From: RPQJ01 sp963746325
GTDB lineage: Bacteria > Pseudomonadota > Gammaproteobacteria > Steroidobacterales > Steroidobacteraceae
DNA: 64,000 nt
Direction: 5' to 3'
Assembly: GCA_963746325.1 (NCBI GenBank)
Contig: CAVVBC010000036.1
Coordinates: 248,001 to 312,000 of the forward strand
Shown here piece by piece: positions 9,053 through 17,733 of the stretch. Under the pieces are notes generated by a model that saw nothing but the letters and a program-made list of their open reading frames with translations, did no database searches and was not told the DNA's origin. The translations under genes were made by a program, and so were the position numbers. Within the stretch, counting starts at the first letter, position 1; each line of letters starts with the position of its first letter.

Positions 9053-10051
9053 ATGGACGCCCCCGTCTTGTCCGCCCACTCCGAACCGCGAGCTTTCGAT
9101 AGCCCGGGCGGTGATGCGCTCGCGGTGGTGCTCGAAGAGCCGGGGCGGCTCGTCCTCAGCCGCTTACCACTGACCGCGGCGAGTGACGCGGACATCGTGG
9201 TCGACATCCACTGGACCGGCATCAGCACGGGCACGGAACGGTTGCTGTGGTCGGGCCGCATGCCGCCGTTTCCCGGGCTCGGTTACCCGCTGGTTCCTGG
9301 CTACGAGTCGGTGGGCTCGGTGGCCTGGGCCGGTCCCGCCTCGGGACATCGCGTCGGCGACAACGTGTTCGTGCCGGGTGCCAATTGCTTTGGGGCCGTG
9401 CGCGGCCTGTTTGGCGGTGCCGCGAGCCGGCTCATCGTGCCGGGGCGGCGGGCGCAGCCGGTTGCCGATCATCTGGGCGAGCAGGGCGTGCTGCTCGCGC
9501 TCGCGGCCACCGCGCAGCACGCGCTGTCGGCGCCCGGTGCGCGCATGCCCGACCTGATCGTCGGTCACGGGGTGCTCGGCCGTCTGCTCGCACGGCTCGC
9601 GCTGCTGTCGGGCGCGCCGCCACCCACGGTGTGGGAGAGCAATCCCCAGCGCGCGCTCGGCGCCGACGGCTACGAAGTCATCGATTCTGCCGACGATGCC
9701 CGCCGCAATTACCAATCGATCTACGACGCGAGCGGCGATCCGGCCTTGCTCGACCGCCTGATCGCACGGCTCGCCCACGGCGGTGAAGTCGTGCTCGCCG
9801 GCTTCTACAGCGAGCCGCTCTCGTTCGCGTTCCCGACGGCGTTCATGCGCGAGGCGCGGATTCGCGTTGCTGCGGAGTGGCAGGAAGCGGACCTCATCGT
9901 CGTGCGCGATCTCGCCGCCAGTGGTCGCCTGCAACTCGGCGGCCTGATTACGCACCGCAGGCACTGGCAGGACGCGCAGGACGCGTATGGCGTGGCCTTC
10001 GGTGATCCCGACTGCCTGAAGATGGTTCTCGACTGGAGATCGTGCTCATGA
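9053..10051 (+). CDS. bchC: Bacteriochlorophyllide a dehydrogenase (hydroxyethyl oxidation)
   Basis: BchC oxidises the 3-hydroxyethyl group to the 3-acetyl group of bacteriochlorophyllide a using NAD+. It belongs to the medium-chain dehydrogenase family; the family pieces LAVVLEEPGRLVL, TGISTGTERLLWSG and YPLVPGYESVG are clear, and VGHGVLGRLLARL is the nucleotide-fold region. The 332-residue length is about 15-20 residues longer at the N terminus than many homologues, so the true start may be later, although ATG at 9053 is the only ATG in place. No ribosome site precedes it. Its stop overlaps bchX as ATGA. Confidence 0.93.
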   Translation: MDAPVLSAHSEPRAFDSPGGDALAVVLEEPGRLVLSRLPLTAASDADIVVDIHWTGISTGTERLLWSGRMPPFPGLGYPLVPGYESVGSVAWAGPASGHRVGDNVFVPGANCFGAVRGLFGGAASRLIVPGRRAQPVADHLGEQGVLLALAATAQHALSAPGARMPDLIVGHGVLGRLLARLALLSGAPPPTVWESNPQRALGADGYEVIDSADDARRNYQSIYDASGDPALLDRLIARLAHGGEVVLAGFYSEPLSFAFPTAFMREARIRVAAEWQEADLIVVRDLAASGRLQLGGLITHRRHWQDAQDAYGVAFGDPDCLKMVLDWRSCS

Positions 10052-11077
10052 GTTCGACTGCAACGCCAGGGAACGCGCCGGAGAACGTCATCGTCCAGTT
10101 CAGCATGAAGGACCGCCTGCGCGCGGAGGCGGCCGTCGAACCCGATCCGGTCGTGACCGACGCGCCGACGAAGCAGACCCAGATCATCGCCATCTACGGC
10201 AAGGGCGGCATCGGCAAGAGTTTCACCCTCGCCAACCTGAGCTACATGATGGCGCAGCAGGGCAAGAAGGTGCTGCTGATCGGCTGCGACCCGAAGAGCG
10301 ACACCACCAGCCTGCTGTTCGGCGGCAAGGCCTGTCCCACGATCATCGAGACCAGCTCGAAGAAGAAGCTGGCGGGCGAGGCGGTCGCCATCGGCGACGT
10401 CTGCTTCAAGCGCGACGGTGTCTATGCGATGGAACTCGGCGGCCCCGAAGTGGGTCGCGGCTGCGGCGGACGCGGGATCATTCACGGCTTCGAGACGCTC
10501 GAGAAGCTGGGCTTCCACGACTGGGGCTTCGACTTCGTGCTGCTCGACTTCCTGGGCGACGTGGTCTGCGGCGGCTTCGGCCTGCCGATCGCGCGCGACA
10601 TGTGCCAGAAGGTCATCGTCGTGGCGAGCAACGACCTGCAGAGCCTGTACGTCGCCAACAACGTCTGCAGCGCGGTCGAGTACTTCCGCAAGCTGGGCGG
10701 CAACGTCGGCGTCGCCGGCATGGTGATCAACCGCGACGACGGCACGGGCGAAGCGAAGGTCTTCGCCGGCAACGCCGGCATCCCGGTGCTCGCCACGATT
10801 CCCGCGAACGAAGACATCCGGCGCAAGAGCGCGAGCTACGAAATCATCGGCCGTCCCGGCACGCAGTGGGCGCCGCTGTTCGAGGAACTGGCCACCAACG
10901 TGGCCGAGGCGCCGCCGGTGCGGCCGAAGCCGCAGACACAGGACCAGCTGCTCGGCCTGTTCTCCGCTGAGAGCACGGGTCGCGATTTCAAGATGGAGCC
11001 CGCGACGCTGTTCGACATGGTCGGCAAGAACGAGATCGATCAAGCCGACGCTCGAAGTCATCTACGAAGCAGTGTGA
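10048..11077 (+). CDS. bchX: Chlorophyllide reductase iron protein subunit X (one frameshift)
   Basis: NifH-like homodimeric ATPase that passes electrons to BchYZ for reduction of ring B of chlorophyllide. The P-loop YGKGGIGKS is near residue 49 and the two cluster cysteines are in GRGCGGRG and DVVCGGFG. ATG at 10048 is chosen over GTG at 10042 because of GGAG spacing, and it overlaps the bchC stop. At 11041 one extra base shifts the last 12 codons: the family end KPTLEVIYEAV is read in the next frame with a stop at 11075-11077, giving 342 residues. Read without correction, the ORF would run on to 11100 into bchY. Confidence 0.94.
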
Positions 11078-11096
11078 ACGGCAAGCAACCCACCCA

Positions 11097-12662
11097 ATGA
11101 ACGCCGTGCCCCCTGAATTGCCGATCGCCGAGGCCAGCTTCGCCGGCCTCGATGCGCCGGGCGAACTGGCGGGCGTGGCGACTGCGGCGGGGCAGGGCTG
11201 TCACGCCGGCAAGGATGAAATGAAGCGTGCGGCCGCGGCGGCCGGCAAGACCGAGACGCTCGATCGTTACGCGCGGGACTATCCCGTGGGCCCGCACGAC
11301 CAGCCGCAGAGCATGTGTCCCGCCTTCGGTTCGTTGCGGGTCGGCCTGCGCATGCGGCGCACGGCGACGATCCTGTCGGGCTCGGCGTGCTGCGTGTACG
11401 GGTTGAGCTTCACCTCGCACTTCTACGGCGCGCGCCGCACGGTCGGCTACGTGCCGTTCAACTCCGAATCGCTCGTGACCGGCAAGCTGTTCGAGGATAT
11501 CCGCGAGGCAGTCTTCAAGCTCGCCGATCCAGCGCTGTACGACACGATCATCATCACCAACCTGTGCGTGCCGACCGCGTCAGGCGTGCCGCTGCAGTTG
11601 CTGCCCAAGTCGATCAACGGCGTGCGCATCGTCGGCATCGACGTGCCGGGCTTCGGCGTGCCGACCCATGCCGAGGCAAAAGACGTGCTGGCGGGCGCGA
11701 TGCTGCGCTACGCGCGGACGGAAGCTGAAGCCGGTCCCGTGATGGCGCCGCGTGGCGGGCGCGCCGCGAAGCCCACGGTCACGCTGGTGGGCGAGATGTT
11801 CCCGGCCGACCCGGTCGGCATCGGCATGATGCTCGAGCCCCTCGGTCTCGCGCCGGGGCCGGTCGTGCCGACGCGCGAATGGCGTGAACTGTATTCGGCG
11901 CTCGACGGCGCCGTCATCGCCGCGATCCATCCCTTCTACACGGCGTCATTCCGCGAATTCGAAGCGGCCGGACGCGCGATCGTAGGTTCTGCACCGGTCG
12001 GTTACGACGGCACCGCCGCCTGGCTCAAGGCCGTGGGCGAGGCCGCCGGCGTGGACGCCGCTCGCATCGGCGCTGCGCAGGACCGGATCCTGCCGGCGAT
12101 CCGCGCGGCGCTCGACCGCGCTCCGGTCAAGGGCCGCATCACGCTGTCTGGCTACGAAGGCTCGGAGTTGCTGGTCGGCAGGCTGCTCGTCGAAAGCGGC
12201 GCGGACCTGCGTTACGTCGGCACCGCGTGCGCGCGCACGCGCTGGTCCGACGGCGATCGCGAATGGCTCGAAGCCAAGGGCGTGCGCGTGCAGTACCGGG
12301 CATCGCTCGAGCAGGACCTGGCGGCCATGCGCGAGTTCGAGCCTGACCTCGCGATCGGCACCACGCCGGTCGTGCAGAAGGCGAAGGAGCTGGGCACGCC
12401 CGCGCTCTATTTCACCAACCTGATTTCCGCCCGCCCGCTGATGGGTCCGGCCGGCGCCGGCTCGCTCGCGCAGGTCGTGAACACGGCGATGGCCGGCAAG
12501 GCGCGTTTCGACCAGATGCGCGATTTCTTCGATGGAGTCGGCAGCGGGCATTCCACCGGCGTGTGGGAAGACACGCCACGCGACCGTCCCGAGTTCCGCG
12601 AACAGTACGAACGCAAGCTCGTCCGCCAGGCCAAGGCCCGCAAGGCCGAGGAGATGGGCTGA
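11097..12662 (+). CDS. bchY: Chlorophyllide reductase subunit Y
   Basis: NifD-like catalytic subunit of chlorophyllide a oxidoreductase, partner of BchZ and BchX. Candidate [4Fe-4S] cysteines are in SMCPAFGSLR (near residue 72), GSACCVYG (near 97) and TNLCVPTA (near 156). The length of 521 residues is at the upper end for BchY, with an Ala- and Gly-rich N terminus. The reading frame is intact. The stop shares a base with the bchZ start (TGATG), which suggests coupled translation of the two subunits. Confidence 0.94.
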   Translation: MNAVPPELPIAEASFAGLDAPGELAGVATAAGQGCHAGKDEMKRAAAAAGKTETLDRYARDYPVGPHDQPQSMCPAFGSLRVGLRMRRTATILSGSACCVYGLSFTSHFYGARRTVGYVPFNSESLVTGKLFEDIREAVFKLADPALYDTIIITNLCVPTASGVPLQLLPKSINGVRIVGIDVPGFGVPTHAEAKDVLAGAMLRYARTEAEAGPVMAPRGGRAAKPTVTLVGEMFPADPVGIGMMLEPLGLAPGPVVPTREWRELYSALDGAVIAAIHPFYTASFREFEAAGRAIVGSAPVGYDGTAAWLKAVGEAAGVDAARIGAAQDRILPAIRAALDRAPVKGRITLSGYEGSELLVGRLLVESGADLRYVGTACARTRWSDGDREWLEAKGVRVQYRASLEQDLAAMREFEPDLAIGTTPVVQKAKELGTPALYFTNLISARPLMGPAGAGSLAQVVNTAMAGKARFDQMRDFFDGVGSGHSTGVWEDTPRDRPEFREQYERKLVRQAKARKAEEMG

Positions 12663-14116
12663 TGCTCGTGCTCGATCATGATCGCGCAGGCGGGTACTGG
12701 GGCGCCGTGTACGTCTTCACGGCGATCAAGGGCCTGCAGGTGATCATCGACGGCCCCGTCGGCTGCGAGAACCTGCCCGTGACGTCGGTGCTGCACTACA
12801 CCGACGCGCTGCCGCCGCACGAGCTGCCGATCGTCGTCACCGGCCTCTCCGAAGAGGAACTGGGGCAGCGGGGCACCGAAGGTGCGATGCGGCGTGCGCA
12901 CCGGACGCTCGATCCGCACCAGCCCGCCGTCGTGGTGACGGGCTCGATCGCCGAGATGATCGGCGGTGGCGTCACGCCGGAAGGCACCAACATCCAGCGG
13001 TTCCTGCCGCGCACGATCGACGAAGACCAGTGGCAATGCGCGAACCGCGCCATGTACTGGCTCTGGACCGAACACGGCCCGAAGAAAGTGCCCGCACTGA
13101 AGCCGCGCAAGCCTGGCGAGAAGCCGCGCGTGAACATCATCGGGCCGAGCTACGGCACGTTCAACATGCCGTCCGATCTCGCCGAGATCCGCCGCCTCGT
13201 CGAAGGCATCGGCGCCGAAGTCAACATGGTGTTCCCGCTCGGCAGTCACCTGGCGGATATCGCAAAACTGGCCGACGCCGAAGTGAACGTGTGCCTCTAC
13301 CGCGAGTTCGGCCGCATGCTGTGCGAGGCACTCGAGCGCCCGTACCTGCAGGCGCCGATCGGTCTGCACAGCACGACCAAGTTCCTGCGCTCGCTCGGCG
13401 AGCTCACGGGCCTGGATCCCGAGCCGTTCATCGAGCGCGAGAAGCACACGACGATCAAGCCGCTGTGGGACCTCTGGCGCTCCGTTACGCAGGATTTCTT
13501 CGGCACCGCAAGCTTCGCCATCGTCGCCAACGAAACCTACACGCGCGGCGTGCGCCATTTCCTGGAAGACGAACTGGGGCTGCCGTGCACGTTCGCGATT
13601 GCGCGCATGCCGGGCGAAAAGACCGACAACGACGCAGTGCGGCGCAACGTCCGCGAGAAGCCACCGCTCGTGCTGTTCGGCAGCTTCAACGAGCGCATGT
13701 ACCTGGCCGAGGCGGGTGGGCGCGCGGTGTACGTCCCGGCGTCATTCCCGGGCGCGGTGATCCGTCGCCACACCGGCACGCCGTTCATGGGGTACTCCGG
13801 CGCCACGTACCTGGTGCAGGAAATCTGCAACGCGCTGTTCGATGCGCTGTTCGAGATCCTGCCGCTGGGTCCGGAGCTCGATCGCGTCGATCCGACGCCG
13901 GCGCGGCTGCACGAGGAACTGCCCTGGGCCGAAGACGCGCGTGCAGCGCTCGATGAACTGCTCGAGGCCGAGCCGGTCCTGGTCCGCATCAGCGCCGCCA
14001 AGCGCTTGCGCGACACCGCGGAGCGCAACACCAGGCAGGCGGGCGAGACTCGAGTAACCGCTGCGCGCGTGCGCGCGGCGCCTGGCGCCGAATCGAGGGG
14101 AGCCGCTCATGCGTAA
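12662..14116 (+). CDS. bchZ: Chlorophyllide reductase subunit Z
   Basis: NifK-like subunit that completes the BchYZ heterotetramer. It begins MLVLDHDRAGGYWGAVYVF and has the conserved GPVGCENLPVTS near residue 33, whose Cys is a likely cluster ligand. The 484-residue length is typical; the last ~30 residues (Arg/Ala-rich) are poorly conserved. It starts one base inside the bchY stop. The region after it, up to pufB, has three stacked hairpins and no pufQ. Confidence 0.94.
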   Translation: MLVLDHDRAGGYWGAVYVFTAIKGLQVIIDGPVGCENLPVTSVLHYTDALPPHELPIVVTGLSEEELGQRGTEGAMRRAHRTLDPHQPAVVVTGSIAEMIGGGVTPEGTNIQRFLPRTIDEDQWQCANRAMYWLWTEHGPKKVPALKPRKPGEKPRVNIIGPSYGTFNMPSDLAEIRRLVEGIGAEVNMVFPLGSHLADIAKLADAEVNVCLYREFGRMLCEALERPYLQAPIGLHSTTKFLRSLGELTGLDPEPFIEREKHTTIKPLWDLWRSVTQDFFGTASFAIVANETYTRGVRHFLEDELGLPCTFAIARMPGEKTDNDAVRRNVREKPPLVLFGSFNERMYLAEAGGRAVYVPASFPGAVIRRHTGTPFMGYSGATYLVQEICNALFDALFEILPLGPELDRVDPTPARLHEELPWAEDARAALDELLEAEPVLVRISAAKRLRDTAERNTRQAGETRVTAARVRAAPGAESRGAAHA

Positions 14117-14246
14117 AGCAGCTTGCGGCACCCCGAAAGAGTTTGTCGTTCGCACCTGCGAACGGCCGACACAGCCGTGCGTTCTGCACGGTGCCCGTGT
14201 CGCGTGGGGAGCGCGACGATTACTGATAGGCCAGTTTGGGAGGTGA
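14109..14246 (+). other. 45-codon open frame filling the bchZ-pufB gap, uncertain
   Basis: An ATG overlapping the end of bchZ opens a frame of 45 codons (MRKAACGTPKEFVV to LLIGQFGR) that stops six bases before pufB. This is the place where pufQ stands in Rhodobacter, but the peptide has no membrane helix and no likeness to PufQ. It has three Cys and many Arg. The same bases form three hairpins, so it may be only a leader RNA. I do not claim it is expressed. Confidence 0.25.
14147..14217 (+). promoter_or_regulatory. Three stacked hairpins upstream of pufB
   Basis: Perfect stems follow one another: 14147-14154 with 14157-14164 (8 bp, CC in the turn), 14175-14180 with 14186-14191 (6 bp, 5-base loop), and 14199-14204 with 14212-14217 (6 bp, 7-base loop). 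They separate bchZ from pufB and could act as a processing or 5' protecting structure of the puf message, as intercistronic stems do in Rhodobacter. There is no T run, so they are not simple terminators. Confidence 0.6.
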
Positions 14247-14252
14247 TTTCGA

Positions 14253-14399
14253 ATGGCTGAAGACAACAAGAGCATGTCGGGACTCAACGCGAATGAAGCG
14301 AAGGAATTTCACAGCTTGTTCATGACGGGCTTCATCGGCTTCACGGTGGTCGCGATCATCGCGCATTTCCTCGTGTGGCAGTGGCGTCCCTGGCTGTAA
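14253..14399 (+). CDS. pufB: LH1 antenna beta subunit
   Basis: A 48-residue single-helix antenna polypeptide binding bacteriochlorophyll in the ring around the reaction centre. It has the beta signature: EFHSLFMTGF with His20, and the bacteriochlorophyll ligand His38 in IIAHFLVWQWRPWL, exactly 18 residues apart, followed by the Trp-rich end. ATG at 14253 is preceded by GGAGGTGA. It forms a pair with pufA, 54 bases downstream. The missing pufQ and the hairpins before it make this gene the start of the puf section of the superoperon. Confidence 0.95.
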   Translation: MAEDNKSMSGLNANEAKEFHSLFMTGFIGFTVVAIIAHFLVWQWRPWL

Positions 14400-14453
14400 C
14401 CGACTGCGATCGATGAATACTTTTTCGACGTTACTGACATAGGAGGTAGGAAC

Positions 14454-14651
14454 ATGTGGCGCATCTGGCTACTGTTCGATCCGCGACGTTCACTCGTCGC
14501 CCTGGCGACATTCTTGTTCGTGCTGGCATTGCTGATTCATTTCATCCTGCTGAGCACCGACAAGTTCAACTGGCTGGATGGTCCGCGTGCGGCTCCTGCC
14601 GCGACGTCACAGGTCGTGACGCCGCTGCCGGAACAGCAGCTGCTGGGCTGA
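14454..14651 (+). CDS. pufA: LH1 antenna alpha subunit
   Basis: A 65-residue antenna polypeptide with the alpha signature MWRIWLLFDPRR, one transmembrane helix (residues about 14-34) with bacteriochlorophyll ligand His29, and Trp40 eleven residues later in KFNWLDG. The tail after residue 45 is Ala/Pro-rich and extends into the periplasm. The strong ribosome site AGGAGGTAGGA lies just before ATG 14454. The gene is followed by strong hairpins that separate the antenna pair from pufL. Confidence 0.95.
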   Translation: MWRIWLLFDPRRSLVALATFLFVLALLIHFILLSTDKFNWLDGPRAAPAATSQVVTPLPEQQLLG

Positions 14652-14663
14652 CGGCAGGCGACT

Positions 14664-14741
14664 GGTGGCGGGCGTAGCCGGGCAATCCTGCCCGCTTGCG
14701 TCCCGCCACCGACCAACGCGCAGTGGCGAATTTCCGCCACT
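14664..14741 (+). promoter_or_regulatory. pufA-pufL intercistronic hairpins
   Basis: A long stem joins GGTGGCGGG (14664-14672) to CCCGCCACC (14702-14710), with a nested stem CGGGCA/TGCCCG (14679-14684 with 14689-14694). A second hairpin pairs AGTGGCG (14722-14728) with CGCCACT (14735-14741). Stems at this place in purple bacteria protect the pufBA message from 3' decay so that many more LH1 than reaction-centre subunits are made. That role is inferred here from position and structure. Confidence 0.75.
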
Positions 14742-14765
14742 CGCGTTTCGAGCGGAGGGATGGCG

Positions 14766-15590
14766 ATGGCGATGCTGAGTTTCGAACGAAAATACCGGGT
14801 GCGTGGGGGTACGCTGATCGGCGGGGACCTGTTCGACTTCTGGGTCGGACCGTTCTACGTCGGCTTCTTCGGCGTCACTACGCTGTTCTTCGCGTTGCTC
14901 GGAACCCTGCTGATTCTCTGGGGCGCTGCAATCGGGCCCACCTGGAATCTATGGCAGATCAACATTGCGCCGCCCGACCTCGAGTATGGGCTCGCGCTCG
15001 CGCCATTGCGCGAGGGAGGTCTGTGGCAGCTGATCACCCTTTGCGCGCTGGGATCGTTCATATCCTGGGCGCTGCGTGAAGTGGAGATCTGCCGCAAGCT
15101 CGGCATCGGCCTGCACGTGCCGATCGCCTTCGGCTCCGCGATCCTCGCGTACTTCGTGCTGGTGGTCGTGCGGCCCTTCCTGCTCGGCGCATGGGGGCAC
15201 GGCTTCCCGTACGGCATCTTCAGTCACCTCGACTGGGTGTCGAACGTGGGTTACCAGCACCTGCACTTTCACTACAACCCTGCGCACATGCTCGCAGTGA
15301 CGTTCTTCTTCACGACGACGCTCGCGCTGTCGCTGCACGGAGCCATGATCCTGTCGGTCATGAACCCGGCCAAGGGCGAGGCCGTGAAGGGCGCGGAACA
15401 CGAAAACACCTACTTCCGCGACGCCATCGGCTACTCGATCGGCGCGCTCGGCATCCATCGGCTGGGGTTGTTCCTCGCGATCAGCGCCGCGTTCTGGAGC
15501 GCGGTCTGCATCGTGATCAGCGGGCCTTTCTGGACACGAGGGTGGCCAGAATGGTGGAACTGGTGGCTCGACCTGCCGGTCTGGCGCTAA
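14766..15590 (+). CDS. pufL: Photosynthetic reaction centre L subunit
   Basis: Type II reaction centre L chain, five transmembrane helices, binding the special pair with PufM. MAMLSFERKYRVRGGTL is the classic N terminus; ATG 14766 is chosen because GGAGGG lies six bases before it (ATG 14760 is too close). Ligand segments are present: THLDW-type SHLDWVSN, FHYNPAHM (special pair His), LSLHGAM and GIHRLG (iron His). The 274-residue length is normal. The frame is intact. PufM follows after 18 bases. Confidence 0.96.
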   Translation: MAMLSFERKYRVRGGTLIGGDLFDFWVGPFYVGFFGVTTLFFALLGTLLILWGAAIGPTWNLWQINIAPPDLEYGLALAPLREGGLWQLITLCALGSFISWALREVEICRKLGIGLHVPIAFGSAILAYFVLVVVRPFLLGAWGHGFPYGIFSHLDWVSNVGYQHLHFHYNPAHMLAVTFFFTTTLALSLHGAMILSVMNPAKGEAVKGAEHENTYFRDAIGYSIGALGIHRLGLFLAISAAFWSAVCIVISGPFWTRGWPEWWNWWLDLPVWR

Positions 15591-15608
15591 AGCAGCAAGG
15601 GGAGCGTC

Positions 15609-16583
15609 ATGGCTGAATATCAGAATCTGTTTACGCGTGTGCAGGTCAGTGCGCCGGTGTATCCGGGCGTGCCACTGCCGAGCGGCCTCTATCAACGCCA
15701 GGGCAAGGCCAGCCTCAACTACTGGCTGGGCCTCATCGGCGACACCCAGGTCGGCCCGTTCTACCTGGGCTGGCTGGGTCTCGCGTCGCTGATCTGTGGC
15801 TTCGTCGCCATCGAGATCATCGGCCTCAACATGTGGGCGTCGGTGAACTGGGATCCGATCCAGTTCGTACGCCAGCTGCCGTGGCTCGCGCTGGAACCCC
15901 CGGCGGCCAAGTACGGGCTCAGCCTCCCGCCGCTGGCAGAGGGCGGCTGGTGGCTGATGGCCGGCTTCTTCCTGACTGCATCGATCCTCCTGTGGTGGGC
16001 GCGCATGTACCGCCGGGCCCGCGCACTTGGCATGGGCACGCACACGGCCTGGGCGTTCGCAGCCGCGATCTGGCTGTTCCTCGTGCTGGGCTTCATCCGC
16101 CCGGTGCTGATGGGCAGCTGGTCGGAAGCAGTGCCGTTCGGCATCTTCCCGCACCTCGACTGGACGGCCGCGTTCTCCATCCGCTACGGCAACCTGTTCT
16201 ACAACCCGTTCCACGCGCTCTCGATCGCATTCCTGTACGGCTCGGTGCTGCTGTTCGCGATGCACGCGGGCACGGTGCTTTCGACCGCACGCTATGGCGG
16301 CGACCGCGAGGTCGAGCAGTACATGGATCGCGGCACGGCGGCGGAACGCATGGCGTTGTTCTGGCGCTGGACGATGGGCTTCAATGCGACGGTCGAATCG
16401 ATCCATCGCTGGGCCTGGTGGTTTGCCGTGCTGTGCCCGCTCGTCGGTGGCATCGGCATCCTGCTGACCGGCACCGCCGTCGACAACTGGTACCTGTGGG
16501 CCGTGCAGCACGGGGTCGTGCCGCCGTACCCGCCGACCGTGCCCGCAGTGATTGATCCCGCCACGCTTACGGGAGCGCCGTAA
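15609..16583 (+). CDS. pufM: Photosynthetic reaction centre M subunit
   Basis: Type II reaction centre M chain, homologous to PufL. It starts MAEYQNLFTRVQV and keeps the segments FPHLDWTAAFS, LFYNPFHALSIAF (special pair His), LFAMHAGTVL (iron His), the glutamate-bearing GGDREVEQYMDRG and ESIHRWAWW. 324 residues is usual for M chains that dock a PufC cytochrome; the tail is extended and Pro-rich. Ribosome site GGGGAG precedes ATG 15609. The TAA stop shares its last base with the pufC ATG. Confidence 0.96.
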   Translation: MAEYQNLFTRVQVSAPVYPGVPLPSGLYQRQGKASLNYWLGLIGDTQVGPFYLGWLGLASLICGFVAIEIIGLNMWASVNWDPIQFVRQLPWLALEPPAAKYGLSLPPLAEGGWWLMAGFFLTASILLWWARMYRRARALGMGTHTAWAFAAAIWLFLVLGFIRPVLMGSWSEAVPFGIFPHLDWTAAFSIRYGNLFYNPFHALSIAFLYGSVLLFAMHAGTVLSTARYGGDREVEQYMDRGTAAERMALFWRWTMGFNATVESIHRWAWWFAVLCPLVGGIGILLTGTAVDNWYLWAVQHGVVPPYPPTVPAVIDPATLTGAP

Positions 16584-17733
16584 TGAACCGCCAACTCCTG
16601 AAGTCGATGGCGCTCGCGGCCCTAGGCCGTGGCGACGCTGGCTGGCTGCGAACGGCCGCCGGTGGACTCCAAGCAGGCCGGCTTTCGTGGCACGGGCATG
16701 GTGTCGATCACCAATCCGCGCACGCAGGCCGACCTGGCGGCGATGAACCTCCCGCCAGCGCCGATCCCGGCGATCCCGGGAGACGCGCCGCTCGCCAAGG
16801 ACGTTTACCAGAACGTGCAGGTGCTCACCGACCTGACGGTCAACGAGTTCATCCACCAGATGACTGCGCAGGCCAACTGGGTCGCTCCTGAAGGAACAGT
16901 GCGCCTACTGCCACAACCTCGAGAACTTCGCGTCGGACGAGAAGTACCAGAAGGTCGTGGCGCGGCGCATGATCCAGATGACGCGCGACATCAACATCAA
17001 CTGGAAGTCGCATGTGCAGGAGACCGGCGTCACCTGCTACACGTGTCATCGCGGCAACGGCATTCCGCGCTACACCTGGTTCGTCAACCCCGGTCCTGCG
17101 CCGCGCGGGCTGACGGCCAGCACGGCGGGCCAGAACAGGCCGGCCGCGATCGTCAACCTGACGTCGCTGCCGTACGACCCGTTCACGCCCTACCTGCTGA
17201 ACGACAACGTCGCGCGCGTCGTCTCGAAGACGGCCTTGCCGACCGGCAATCCAGCGGGCGTCAAGACAGCGGAGGAGACCTACGCGATGATGATTCACAT
17301 CTCGCAGGCCCTTGGTGTCAACTGCACGCACTGTCACAACAGCCGCTCGTTCCTGGATTGGTCAGAGAGCAATCCGCCGCGCGTCGTCGCCTGGCATTCG
17401 ATCCGCATGTCCCGCACCTTGAATCAGCAGTACATGGTGCCGCTGACCGAGCTCTTCCCCGCAGCGCGACTCGGTCCCACGGGTGACGTCGCGAAGGTGA
17501 ACTGCACGACGTGCCACCAGGGCCAGCCGAAGCCGCTCAATGGCGTGAGCATGCTGCCCAATCACCCGGAGCTCGCAAGGATCAGGCCGCCACCGCCGCC
17601 GCCGCTGGTCGACCCGGCCGCAGGGACGGACGCCGCGGCCGCGCCGGGCGTGTCGGACGCGGACAGGGCGGCGGCTGACGCTGCGCGCGACGCGGCCGCT
17701 GCCGCGGCCATGGGCACCGGAGCCGGCGCCTGA
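16583..17733 (+). CDS. pufC: Reaction-centre tetrahaem cytochrome c subunit (two frameshifts)
   Basis: Four-haem cytochrome that rereduces the special pair on the periplasmic face. After correction it begins MNRQLLKSMALAAL and has a lipobox ending LAGC, so it should be a lipoprotein. Haem motifs in order are CAYCH, CYTCH, CTHCH and CTTCH. Two single-base insertions break it: one near 16630 (extra G in CTAGGCC) inside the signal peptide and one near 16892 (extra G in GAAGGAAC) just before the first haem motif. Removing both gives 382 residues. The C terminus is a Pro/Ala-rich tail. The stop overlaps the next gene as TGATG. Confidence 0.93.

Noticed and set aside
16957..17733. pufC starting at ATG 16957 as a three-haem protein
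   Set aside because: The first haem motif CAYCH, the signal peptide and the lipobox are all present upstream in the other frames, so the gene is a tetrahaem pufC broken by two insertions.
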